From CAVYUC01 sp963783085 (GTDB taxonomy: Bacteria > Bacteroidota > Bacteroidia > Bacteroidales > Prolixibacteraceae): a stretch of 64,000 nt of DNA. The DNA is taken from contig CAWAMJ010000020.1 in NCBI GenBank assembly GCA_963783085.1, positions 62,001-126,000 on the forward strand, read 5' to 3'. A program made the translations under genes and the position numbers. Below, piece by piece: positions 25,554-35,491 of the stretch; the first letter of the stretch is position 1, and every line of letters starts with the position of its first letter. Under the pieces are notes generated by a model. That model was not told where the DNA came from, ran no database searches, and saw nothing but the letters and a program-made list of their open reading frames with translations.

Positions 25554-28139
25554 ATGGATAAAGCAGAAAACTATTACTGCCCCATGAAATGCGAGGGCGA
25601 TAAAACGTATGATGAACCTGGAGACTGCCCGGTGTGTAATATGCATTTGATTCCGGTGGGTGAAGAATTTCAGAAAACCAACGAACATCATCATCACCAC
25701 GAACACCACAATCATCCAAAAGCAACAGAAGGTGAAGTAAAAAAATACTACTGCCCCATGAAATGCGAGGGCGATAAAACATACACTGAACCCGGCAACT
25801 GCCCGGTATGCAACATGCATTTGATTCCGGTGGGTGAAGAATTTCAGAAAACCAACGGGCATCATCATCACCACGAACACCATCAGCATAAAAAAATGGC
25901 GGCTTCAGACAGCAAAGGAAAATATTACTGCCCGATGCGTTGTGAAGGCGACAAAACTTATGATGAACCTGGCGACTGCCCGGTTTGTGGTATGCATCTG
26001 AATAAAGAAGAAAGCCGGCCGGTGGGCGGTAAAACTATTTACACCTGCCCGATGCATCCGGAAGTAAAACAGGATCATCCGGGAAGCTGCCCCAAGTGCG
26101 GAATGGATTTGGTTCCGGAAAAGGCAGAAGAAACCAGCGAGGAAGAAAAAGCCTGGAAAAAAATGTCCCGGAAATTCTGGCTGGCAGTTGCTTTGAGCGT
26201 GCCGGTGTTTATCATTGCCATGTCTGATATGTTTGGTTTAAATCTTGAAAATATTGCTTCAAAAAAGGTGTGGAGCTGGATAGAATTTGCCCTCGCTTCA
26301 CCCGTGGTATTTTATGCCGGTTGGGATTTTTTCAAACGCGGATGGAGTTCCATTCGGCGGCGCAGCCCGAATATGTGGACCCTGATTTCCATTGGTGTGG
26401 GAGCTGCTTACATTTTTAGTGTGCTGGCTTTGCTTATTCCAGGTGTTTTTCCGGCCCAGTTTAAAGATGCCCAGGGAAATGTACATGTATATTTTGAAGC
26501 AGCAGCCGTAATATTAACCCTGGTATTGCTCGGACAGGTAATGGAGTTGCGGGCACACAGTAAAACCAACTCTGCCATAAAAGCATTGCTTAACCTGGCG
26601 CCCCCGGTCGCGCGAATAATCCGCAACGGCGAAGAGGTGGAAATTCCGCTGGAAGAAGTAACCGAAGGCGACATCCTGAAAGTAAAACCGGGAGAAAAAG
26701 TGCCGGTCGACGGGGTGATTACCGAGGGAAATGCGGTGATTGATGAAAGCATGATTACCGGCGAACCGATTCCGGCGGATAAATCGGTGAATGATAAAGT
26801 AACGGGAGGGACCGTCAACGGAAAAACGGCGTTCGAAATGAAAGCCGAAAAAGTAGGCTCTGATACCTTGCTGGCTCAAATCATTGATATGGTAAACGAA
26901 GCCGGACGCTCGCGTGCGCCGATTCAGAAAATGGCTGATGTGGTGGCCAGATATTTTGTGCAAATCGTGGTTAGTATCGCCATTCTCACTTTTATTGTAT
27001 GGGCAATCTGGGGACCGGAACCGGCGTATGTTTACGCATTTGTAAATGCCATTGCAGTGCTGATTGTTGCCTGTCCGTGTGCACTGGGACTTGCCACACC
27101 CATGTCGATCATGGTGGGCTCGGGACGAATGGCACAGTCGGGAGTGCTGGTAAAAGATGCCCGCGCCATTGAAGAAATGAACAAGGTAGACACGCTGATT
27201 ATCGATAAAACCGGTACCATAACAGAGGGCAAACCTTCCTTGAAAAACTACAAATCGTTTGGCAGAATGAGCGACGAAGAAGTGCTTGGACTGGCCGCTT
27301 CCATCGATGCAAACAGCGAGCATCCCATTGCCGATGCAATAGTTGCCGGTGCAAAAGCAAAAAATATTCAACCTGAAAAATTGGAAAGTTTTGAGTCGAT
27401 AACCGGAAAAGGTGTACAGGCGGTTTACAAAAAACAAAAAGTTGGCCTGGGTAACCACCGGTTACTGGAAGATTTTAGCGCCAGCATTAACGGGGAAGCG
27501 CAAAAAGAAGCAAAGAACTGGCAGTTAACCGGACAAACAGTAATGTACCTGATTACCGGAAATACAGTGGAAGGAATCGTTAGCGTGGCCGACACCATCA
27601 AACCAACCTCTGCAAAAGCCATCCGGGCACTGCAGAAAATGGGTGTAAAAGTACACATGCTCACCGGCGATAACCGGTTTACCGCCAAAGCAGTGGCCGA
27701 CGAACTGCACCTCGACGGATTTGTGGCCGACTGCCTGCCCGACGATAAGTACAAAAAAGTAAAAGAACTGCAGGAACAGGGTCATATTGTTGCCATGGCC
27801 GGCGACGGCATTAACGATGCCCCGGCGCTTACCCAGGCAAACATTGGAATTGCAATGGGCACCGGCACCGATATTGCCATGCAAAGCGCTGAAATCACAC
27901 TGGTAAAGGGCGACCTCAACGGCATTGTCAGGGCCCGGGAATTAAGCCACAAAGTGATGCGCAACATCAAACAAAACCTGTTTTTTGCCTTCGTATACAA
28001 CTCACTGGGCGTACCGGTTGCAGCAGGAATACTGTTCCCGTTTTTCGGTCTTCTGCTGAGTCCGCTGATTGCGGCTACTGCTATGAGTTTCAGTTCGGTT
28101 TCAGTGATTACGAACGCATTAAGGTTGAGGAAAAAATGA
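25554..28139 (+). CDS. copA: CopA-like Cu(I)-exporting P1B-type ATPase with four metal-binding repeats
   Basis: 861-aa inner-membrane ATPase that exports Cu(I) from the cytosol. In place of HMA domains the N terminus has three near-identical units (YYCPMKCEGDKTY, then CPVCNMHL; starting at residues 7, 65 and 124) with His-rich spacers (HHHHHEHH), then a standard YTCPMHPE-CPKCGMDL unit near 163. The ATPase core is complete: TGEP near 400, CPC in VACPCALGLATP near 507, DKTGT near 551, SEHPIA, and GDGINDAPAL near 752. It is one gene in its own unit, preceded by a hairpin and followed by a repeat-rich gap. Confidence 0.94.
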   Translation: MDKAENYYCPMKCEGDKTYDEPGDCPVCNMHLIPVGEEFQKTNEHHHHHEHHNHPKATEGEVKKYYCPMKCEGDKTYTEPGNCPVCNMHLIPVGEEFQKTNGHHHHHEHHQHKKMAASDSKGKYYCPMRCEGDKTYDEPGDCPVCGMHLNKEESRPVGGKTIYTCPMHPEVKQDHPGSCPKCGMDLVPEKAEETSEEEKAWKKMSRKFWLAVALSVPVFIIAMSDMFGLNLENIASKKVWSWIEFALASPVVFYAGWDFFKRGWSSIRRRSPNMWTLISIGVGAAYIFSVLALLIPGVFPAQFKDAQGNVHVYFEAAAVILTLVLLGQVMELRAHSKTNSAIKALLNLAPPVARIIRNGEEVEIPLEEVTEGDILKVKPGEKVPVDGVITEGNAVIDESMITGEPIPADKSVNDKVTGGTVNGKTAFEMKAEKVGSDTLLAQIIDMVNEAGRSRAPIQKMADVVARYFVQIVVSIAILTFIVWAIWGPEPAYVYAFVNAIAVLIVACPCALGLATPMSIMVGSGRMAQSGVLVKDARAIEEMNKVDTLIIDKTGTITEGKPSLKNYKSFGRMSDEEVLGLAASIDANSEHPIADAIVAGAKAKNIQPEKLESFESITGKGVQAVYKKQKVGLGNHRLLEDFSASINGEAQKEAKNWQLTGQTVMYLITGNTVEGIVSVADTIKPTSAKAIRALQKMGVKVHMLTGDNRFTAKAVADELHLDGFVADCLPDDKYKKVKELQEQGHIVAMAGDGINDAPALTQANIGIAMGTGTDIAMQSAEITLVKGDLNGIVRARELSHKVMRNIKQNLFFAFVYNSLGVPVAAGILFPFFGLLLSPLIAATAMSFSSVSVITNALRLRKK
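25572..25918 (+). repeat. Tandem DNA repeats (about 174 bp) in copA
   Basis: Units starting near 25572 and 25746 are nearly identical in DNA, including the CATCATCATCACCACGAACAC His-codon run and the GGTGGGTGAAGAATTTCAG stretch, which points to recent duplication. A third, more diverged unit starts near 25923 and lacks the His-rich spacer. Confidence 0.8.
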
Positions 28140-28323
28140 AATAAAGGGCCGCTCCCGGACTCTTCAAAGACCTTAAATGGATGCTTTGGCAGAGAGGAGA
28201 AAATTCTTCTCCGGGGGATTTAGAGAGTCCGATATATAATTAATTGAATTAGGCACTTAATCAATAAGCTTTTTTGCTTACAAAAAGTGGTTAAAACCCC
28301 TTTCCTACTGGAAATTACAGTAT

Positions 28324-28534
28324 CCGTTCACTGTGTGAAGAATACAAATTTTTACACCGTGGCTTTAGCCCGGTGGTTAAAAACTTATTGGCAATGTTCA
28401 GGCTTTAGCCTTTAAAATGCTAAAAATTAAAGGCTAAAGCCGATCTTTATTCATCAAGAAGTCACCGGGTTAAAACCCGGTGCAAAAATTAATTACTTCT
28501 TATCCTGTTTTCACACAGCCTGTGAAGTGAACGG
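28324..28534. repeat. BIME/REP-like composite hairpin element
   Basis: Outer CCGTTCAC/GTGAACGG (28324-28331 and 28527-28534) encloses nested inverted repeats: CACCG...CGGTG around 28354-28374, GGCTTTAGCC with its complement GGCTAAAGCC near 28411-28441, and CACCGGGTT/AACCCGGTG near 28466-28484. Typical of RAYT-linked REP pairs in this phylum. Confidence 0.55.
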
Positions 28535-29275
28535 CAATGAAGCTAATCAAAACCGAGTTTGTTGTATTTTTGTATTGCCGTCAGTTTAAGCTGACCGGTG
28601 GTTGAGTTGCTATATAACAGGATTGACCGGGTGTTGCCAGTATCAGCGCGATGAAAACCGAAAAACATTGAATCACGGAATGGCAACAGAATGTAACCAT
28701 GAACAGTCACCTTTCGAAAAGCGTAGAGAACGACTGTTGCCATTTTTGCGTTTGCGAGTAAATGTTGAAGGCGTCCTGTTGCATAAAAATGCTTTCCAGT
28801 AAGATAATCCATGCTTCCTGTTGAACTGGAAGAGGTAAAAGGATAACAGGGAGACATTTTAACCCTACTGGAAAGGTTATGCATCTGACAGGACGCTTTC
28901 AGATGTAACAGGGGGCTGTTATTCAGTCACTTCAAGCTGGTGCATCACTTGTGCTTCGGTTGCGCGTGTACCTGCGAAGATGAGCCTTTACTGCAATCAC
29001 AACTATGGGCGCTGATAAATATTCCGGATTCCTGATGATCATAAAACGGAACAAAAAATTAACTCCTGCGCCGGCTATAATCGCAAGAAACATCCAGGGA
29101 AGTTGTTTCGGACTTGCCCCAATAAACATCGCAAAAACCAAAGAACCGGAAGAAGAAGACAAGGACTAAGTAGTTTTAAATATTGGGAAATGGAAAGCAA
29201 TTCGTTTAAAAAATAAATTCTTTCCATTACCTTTAAAACCGTTTTTTGAAAGCACAGCGGTTAAATTTTTGTTCC
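28535..29275. other. Gene-poor stretch between copA and the third RND operon
   Basis: No convincing gene. A minus-strand frame at 28932-29162 encodes a 76-aa product with one or two hydrophobic helices (WMFLAIIAGAGVNFLFRFMI) and a basic tail, but it has no recognised relatives and a weak start; it may be a remnant of a membrane protein gene. Another minus frame at 28543-28884 has an unnatural composition. The upstream part (28140-28323) holds another weak hairpin (CGGACTCT/AGAGTCCG). Confidence 0.4.
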
Positions 29276-30565
29276 ATGAAAGCTTATCTCTTATTTATTT
29301 TTTCAACTCTGTTTATCATCCCGGGACAATTGGCGGCGCAACAACACAACCTCGATTTTTACCTTGAAAAAGCCAAAGCAAACAGTCCGTTAATTCATGA
29401 AAATAAAAATGAAAAACGGGTGATTCAACTCGATATGGAGCAATTAAAAAGCATTTATTCTAAGCCGGAAGTAACCGCTGATGCAAGTGTTTTGTTTGCG
29501 CCGATTGTTGCACGTACAGATGGTTCCGGTCAATTTCGCTTTGTCTCGAAAGATGCCCAAAGGTACACAGGTTATGATCTGGCGGCCACCGATGGCGGAC
29601 AGTATGTGGCCGGAGTGACCGTAACACAGGGACTCTTCAATGGTAAAAAACTGGAAACGCATGCTGATAAACTCGATATTCAAAATCAAATCAGCGATAA
29701 CAACATCGAGCTTACGGTACATGAACTGGAAAATACGGTGAAGCACCAGTACCTGCTTTGTCTGAAATCGAAAAAACAGGCAGACAGCAACCAGCAGTTA
29801 ATGAAAGAAGTGGAAGATGAAATCGCCACCATGAAAATGTTGGTACAACATGCCATTTACAAACAGAGCGATTTGAAACTGCTGCAGATTACCCTTCAGA
29901 ATTATCAGCAATCCTACGAAACATCCCTGGCCGAATACCGCGACAACATCTACAACCTGAACCTGTTGTGCGGAATCAACGAAGAGGCGGACACTGAAAT
30001 TGAACCGGTGGAGTTTCAGCTTAACCCGATGGTACCGTTCCATTCGCAGTTTCTAACCTCTTTTTATTTAGACAGCCTCAACATGGTTGCCGATCGCAAA
30101 ATCAGCGAATTGAAATACCAGCCGCAGGTGGATGTGTTTGCCAATGCAGGAATGAATGCCGTTTACGTGCCTTCGGTCAACCGGCTGGGATTTAGTACCG
30201 GCGCCACATTCAGCCTTACCCTTTTTGACGGACATCAGCGAAAACTGGAATTTGAAAAGTCGCAAATCCACCTTGAAACCCTGCAGTTCAAAAAACAGCA
30301 AAAGAAAACAGAAATCGAAATTCAAAGGAAATTTACCCTCGATAAACTGGCTTCCCTCGATAAACGGATTTCGCTGGCCACAGGGCAACTGGACCAATAC
30401 AACGAGTTGCTCAATATTTATAAAATCGGGCTGGAAAACGCTGAAATTTCGGTGATGGATTACAAATACCTTCTGAAAGATATCTCCACAAAAAAGCAGG
30501 AAAAGCTGCTGCTTGAGATGGAAAAACAAATGGTAATCAATGCCTGGAATTACTGGAATTATTAA
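29276..30565 (+). CDS. TolC family outer-membrane channel
   Basis: 429-aa channel of the third RND system. The ATG at 29276 is chosen because it begins a clean signal peptide (MKAYLLFIFSTLFIIPGQLAAQ); an upstream in-frame ATG would precede it with ten polar residues. Two long helical hairpin repeats (residues about 150-230 and 340-420) follow the TolC pattern. The adaptor gene starts 7 bp after the stop. It is far diverged from the TolC proteins at 2978 and 18670. Confidence 0.82.
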   Translation: MKAYLLFIFSTLFIIPGQLAAQQHNLDFYLEKAKANSPLIHENKNEKRVIQLDMEQLKSIYSKPEVTADASVLFAPIVARTDGSGQFRFVSKDAQRYTGYDLAATDGGQYVAGVTVTQGLFNGKKLETHADKLDIQNQISDNNIELTVHELENTVKHQYLLCLKSKKQADSNQQLMKEVEDEIATMKMLVQHAIYKQSDLKLLQITLQNYQQSYETSLAEYRDNIYNLNLLCGINEEADTEIEPVEFQLNPMVPFHSQFLTSFYLDSLNMVADRKISELKYQPQVDVFANAGMNAVYVPSVNRLGFSTGATFSLTLFDGHQRKLEFEKSQIHLETLQFKKQQKKTEIEIQRKFTLDKLASLDKRISLATGQLDQYNELLNIYKIGLENAEISVMDYKYLLKDISTKKQEKLLLEMEKQMVINAWNYWNY

Positions 30566-30572
30566 TAATCGC

Positions 30573-31502
30573 ATGACGATGAAGAATATTTTACATATGC
30601 TACTCACCGCCGCAGGCCTTTCGCTGTTCGTTTCGTGCGGAAATAAAACCACCGGCAATGCCGACGAGACGGTCGTTCCAAAAGCAGCCGTCACCACTGC
30701 TTCGCTCAAAAAAGGAAGAATTGAAGAACGAATTACCTTAAACGGCGTGACTGTCTTTTTGAATAAAAATGAGGTAGTGGCGCCTATTTCGGGTTACATC
30801 ACCGCTGTAAATGTAAAATATGGCGACAGAGTGAAGGCCGGACAAGTACTTTTTAAGATTCAAACCCGCGAAAATAAAGCGCTGCAGCAATCAGGCGAAG
30901 GGAATTCACTCTCCCGTAATTTTGGAGAAATACCAGTGACGGCTACTACAGCTGGGGTGGTAAACAAACCCCTCAATCTGGGCATTGGCGCCTATGTTAC
31001 CGAAGGAAACACGTTGTGCACCCTCACCGACAACAACGATTTGATGGTGCAGGTAAATGTACCGTTCGAACACCACACACTCGTGCAGGCCGGTACAAGC
31101 TGTCGTCTGCTGCTTCCCGACGATACGCAAACCGACGGAACTGTTTACCGCGTTCGTCCCTTCGTGGATGAAACATCGCAAACACAGGAGGTATTGGTAA
31201 AACCGAAAGGTACGCACAACTGGCCCGAAAACATGAATCTCACGGTTTCGTTCCTGAAAAGTGCCAGCGACTCCACCCTGCTTTTACCCAAAGGTGCGTT
31301 GCTGACAAACGAAACGCAATCGAAATTCTGGGTAATGAAAATTGTGCAGGACAGCATTGCCGTGGAAGTTCCGGTACAAACCGGAATAAAAAACGACAGC
31401 GTGGTGCAAATACATTCGGGAAGCCTTTCGCCCAAAGACGACATTATCCTGGAAGGTGGTTACGGTCTGCCCGACAGCAGTGTGGTTAAAATTGTGAAAT
31501 AA
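30573..31502 (+). CDS. RND efflux periplasmic adaptor lipoprotein
   Basis: 309-aa membrane-fusion protein with a lipobox (FVSC) after a signal helix. It is short because the coiled-coil hairpin is nearly absent: lipoyl half-motifs VVAPISGYITAVNVKYGDRV and PVTATTAGVVNKPLNLGIGA are only about 55 residues apart. Beta-barrel and membrane-proximal domains fill the rest. The start could also be the in-frame ATG at 30579. The pump gene begins 2 bp after the stop. Confidence 0.85.
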   Translation: MTMKNILHMLLTAAGLSLFVSCGNKTTGNADETVVPKAAVTTASLKKGRIEERITLNGVTVFLNKNEVVAPISGYITAVNVKYGDRVKAGQVLFKIQTRENKALQQSGEGNSLSRNFGEIPVTATTAGVVNKPLNLGIGAYVTEGNTLCTLTDNNDLMVQVNVPFEHHTLVQAGTSCRLLLPDDTQTDGTVYRVRPFVDETSQTQEVLVKPKGTHNWPENMNLTVSFLKSASDSTLLLPKGALLTNETQSKFWVMKIVQDSIAVEVPVQTGIKNDSVVQIHSGSLSPKDDIILEGGYGLPDSSVVKIVK

Positions 31503-31504
31503 TT

Positions 31505-34500
31505 ATGAAGGATATATTCGTCCGGTTTAAAAGCCCAATAGCAGTCATACTTGTTCTCATTCTCATCGGAGGCGTGCTTTCCTACCAAAGCATGAAAACG
31601 TCGCTTTTTCCCGATATTACGTTTCCGAAAATAAAAGTAATAGCCGAAAACGGTGAACAACCAGTGGATAAAATGATGGTAACCGTTACCAAACCTCTGG
31701 AAGACGCAATAAAACGGGTGCAGGATTTACAATTGGTGCGCAGTACAACCAGTATGGGAAGCTGCGAAATTTCAGCTTTTATGGAATGGGGTTCCGACAT
31801 CGACCTCGACAAACAGCGGGTGGAATCGCAAATTCAGCAAATAAAAAACAGTCTGCCACCGGGAGTGCAGATTACTGTGGAAAAGATGAATCCTTCGATT
31901 CTGCCGGTGATGGGGTATTCGCTGCAATCGGAAACGAAAAACCAGATTGAGCTGAAAATGATTGCCCAGTATATTGTAAAACCCTATTTTTCGCGTATTG
32001 CAGGCGTGGCAGGCGTTCAGGTGATAGGCGGTCGTGAAAAAGAATATCGGCTTACTTTAAACCAGAAAAAAATGAGTTTGCTGAAACTGGGTCCGCAGGA
32101 TATTGAAAATGCGCTTCAGCAAACCGATTTTATTCAGTCGAACGGGTACACCATTGATTATAACCGGCTTTACCTTACCGTTACGGACGCTACCATTAAA
32201 AACCTGGAGCAACTTAATAATCTGGTGTTGCAGGACGATGCCAAACGAAAAATTACCATTGGAGATATCTCCGATGTGAGCATTGCATCGCGCACCGAAT
32301 ATGTAAAAATTAAAGCCGATGGGAAAGATGTTCCACTGGTAGCTGTATTGAAGCAGCCCAATGCCAACCTCATCGATGTGGCCGATCAGGTATCAGCAAG
32401 TTCGGTTGAACTGAATAAACTATTACCTAAAGGAGTGGAACTGCGGCCCTACTACAACCAGTCGGAGTTTGTTAGCCGCAGCATCCGCAGTATCATTGAC
32501 GTACTTTGGATTGGACTCTTGCTGGCTATTGTGGTAGCAACCATCTTTTTGCGGTCGCTGAAAGCCAGCAGCGTAATCCTGATTACCATTCCAGTGACAC
32601 TGGCACTCACTTTTATTGTAATGACTTTTATTGGTTACGATTTTAATATAATGACCATCGGCGCCATTGCGGCTGCCATCGGGTTAATCATCGACGATGC
32701 CATTATTGTGGTGGAACAAATTCACCGTACCCACGAAGAATATCCCAACCGTGGTCCCAAAGAGCTGGTGGGAAAAGCGGTTCATTATCTCTTCCCTTCA
32801 ATGGTTAGTTCGTCGCTCAGTACCATTGTTATTCTTATTCCGTTTGAACTGATGACAGGTGTGGCCGGAGCGTATTTTAAAATTCTCACTAAAACGATGA
32901 TCATTACGCTGGTTTGTTCTTTTCTTGTTACCTGGCTTTTCCTTCCTGTTATTTACCTGTTGCTTTCAAAAAATAAAAATACCAGCAAAACCCAACAGGG
33001 CGTGGATGTAAAGAAACGGCACTGGATTTCCTTTTTTATCCTGAGACCATACATTAGTATTTTAATTGTGGCTGCATTAATTGTATCGATTGTTACCATA
33101 ATTCCGAAATTGCAAACCGGTTTTTTACCGGAAATGGATGAAGGTTCAATTGTGACTGGATTATGTGAGCCCACCAGGAACATCGCTGGATGAAACCGAC
33201 CGTTTGCTGACACAAGTGGATCAAATTCTGGAAACCACGCCGGAGGTGAAAACCTACTCGCGGCGCACCGGAACACAAATGGGATTTTTTATTACGGAAC
33301 CCAACGACGGCGACTACCTGATTGAATTATACAAAAACCGGAAACGCACCACCGAAGAGGTATCCGACGATATCCGCCAACGGATTGAAAGGGCCATCCC
33401 GGCACTGGAAACCGATTTTATGCAGGTAATTACCGACATGCTGGGCGACCTGATGGACAGCGGTCACCCCATTGAAATTAAAATATTCGGTACCGACCAT
33501 GAAAAGATAAAAGCACTCTCTCGACAAGTTGCCGACAGCCTGGAATCCATCGATGGTGTGGCCGATGTTTTTAACGGAATTGTAGTGGCAGGGCCAATGC
33601 TGAAAATTATTCCAAAAGAGAATAAACTGAAACAGTTCGGACTGAACTCCACTGATTTGCAGGCACAGGTACAAACCTACCTCGAGGGCACTGTTATTGG
33701 CTCGATTCCCGAAAAGGAACAACTCACCGACATACGAATGATTTATCCGGTGAACAATCAAACGCCATTGGAACAACTCAGGAAAGTAAAAATTTGTACG
33801 GCCAACGGCGACTATCTTCCACTCGATAATTTCGCCACATTTACGGTGCAGAGCGGCGTTTCTGAAATTGAGCGCGAAAACCTGCAAACCATGAGTATGG
33901 TAACCGCCCGGATGACCAACCGCGACCTGGGCAGCGTGATGAAAGATATTCAGCAAAAAATGCATACCATTAGTCTGCCACCGTCGTACCAGATTGTTTA
34001 CGGAGGTTCGTTTGCCCAACAACAAAAATCATTCGAGGAATTGCTGAAAATCCTTATTCTCGGAGCCTTGCTGGTTTTCACAGTAATCCTGTTTATGTTC
34101 AAGAACCTGAAAATTTCACTGACGGTTCTGTTTATCAGTTTGCTGGGAATTTCAGGAAGCGTTTTGGCGCTTTATTTTACAGGCACCGCGCTGAATGTAG
34201 GAAGCTACACCGGGTTGATCATGGTAATAGGAATCATTGGTGAAAACTCCATTTTTACCATTCAACAGTTTTTATTTGAATTGAAAAAATCAGGTGTTGA
34301 CAACGCGCTTGGTTATGCGATTTCAGCCCGTTTACGACCAAAATTAATGACTGCCGTAGGCGCCATTGTTGCTTTGTCGCCGCTGGCTGCCGGAATTGGT
34401 ACTGGGGCAAAAATGCACCAGCCACTTGCCATTGCCGTCATTGGCGGGTTAATCATTGCATTGCCGCTGCTGCTGATTGTATTGCCCGGATTTTTAAAAC

Positions 34501-34532
34501 TGCTGTTTGGAAAAAATAAGTCAGAAAATTAA
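31505..34532 (+). pseudogene. RND efflux pump, frameshifted in the middle
   Basis: Third RND transporter of the window. The first frame ends at 33193 just after GFLPEMDEGSIV; the second frame continues from about 33155 with SPPGTSLDETDRLLTQ to 34532. Dropping one base in GTGACTGG (near 33152-33156) gives IVLDYVSPPGTSLDE and an intact 1008-aa pump. The fourth helix reads AAAIGLIIDDAIIVVEQI, of neither the CzcA nor CusA type, so the substrate is uncertain. Unlike the other two shifts, this site is not a homopolymer. Sequencing error, decay and recoding cannot be told apart here. Confidence 0.85.
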
Positions 34533-34675
34533 TTGAACAGCATGCCAGAAAATCAACGGTATTAATTCAATATTGAGTCCACTCCGAAAAGTCAAAAACC
34601 TCTCTGTCCCTTTCAGGGGATTTAGGGGTTTTTGATTTTCAGCAAGTTTCCCTTCAGGGGTCAGGGGTAAAGAAG

Positions 34676-34906
34676 TTGAAAATCAATGAAGTCAGACTTC
34701 AATCAGTAATAACCTGTCCGGAATGCAATTTTCAAAAGGCAGAAACGATGCCTGAAAATGCCTGCAGCTTTTTTTATGAATGTGAAAACTGTAAAAAAGT
34801 ACTAAAACCAAAGGAAGGCAATTGTTGTGTTTTCTGTTCTTACGGCCCGGTGGAACGCCAGCCCGGCCAAAAAGGGAAAACATGCTGCAAAAGCTATAAA
34901 GTTTGA
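34676..34906 (+). CDS. GDCCVxC-type small cysteine protein (copy 1)
   Basis: 76-aa protein with nine Cys: ITCPECNF, a YECENCKK pair, the family motif as GNCCVFCSYG, and a C-terminal TCC. Relatives are named GDCCVxC-domain (seleno)proteins, because some have Sec in the motif, and they often accompany mercury or heavy-metal genes. The start is taken as TTG 34676, which aligns with the N terminus of the copy at 36353. Probably binds metal or takes part in thiol redox. Confidence 0.8.
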   Translation: MKINEVRLQSVITCPECNFQKAETMPENACSFFYECENCKKVLKPKEGNCCVFCSYGPVERQPGQKGKTCCKSYKV

Positions 34907-35108
34907 AAGAAAAAAACCGCGCTTTGTTTAACTCATCTGAAAAAACAATATTAACATTTTTGCGTTGACATTACCGGGAACATTTAAAATTGAAACAAAT
35001 GAAAAAACCATGATATTGCAATCATGAGTTCAATGGGTCAGGAAAGAAAACATACCCCTGATTTAATATATTATTGGAATACAAAACATTAAATACAATT
35101 AATTCGAC

Positions 35109-35486
35109 ATGAAACATTTAAAATACACCTATCCGCTTTTGTTAGTTATTTTTTTCCTGGGAATTGGAAGTAGCTACAAAACATTTGCACGTGAAGGTCA
35201 GAAACAGGCGATACAAATACAGCAAGATTCGTTAAAAACCAATACAGTTTGCTACGAAGTTTTTGGAATGGATTGTCCGGGTTGTCAGTCAGCTTTGGAA
35301 AAACAGCTCAAAAAAATAGATGGCGTAGCTGATGCAACAGCCAGCTTTAAGGAAAAAGAAGTGGTTATCGAATTGAAGCCTGAAGCCACTGTCACAGAAG
35401 AAGAAATTTACAACCGCATTAAAAAAGCCAATTTTACTCCCGGTAAAAAAATAAACAGTGGGGAAAATGAGAAGAGAAAAGAATAA
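35109..35486 (+). CDS. Secreted HMA-domain protein
   Basis: 125-aa exported protein. Signal peptide, a polar spacer rich in Gln, then an HMA domain with FGMDCPGC (Cys56, Cys59) and an extra Cys48, ending in a Lys/Glu-rich tail. It differs from the paralog trio at 21925, 51965 and 53536 by having no C-terminal CCQY motif; the MDCPGC loop recalls the periplasmic mercury protein MerP. The barrel protein gene at 35492 follows within 5 bp. Confidence 0.82.
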   Translation: MKHLKYTYPLLLVIFFLGIGSSYKTFAREGQKQAIQIQQDSLKTNTVCYEVFGMDCPGCQSALEKQLKKIDGVADATASFKEKEVVIELKPEATVTEEEIYNRIKKANFTPGKKINSGENEKRKE

Positions 35487-35491
35487 ACAAA

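Noticed and set aside
28543..28884. Minus-strand frame of 113 codons
   Set aside because: No signal, no domain, odd composition, and it overlaps repeat-rich DNA; judged to be chance.
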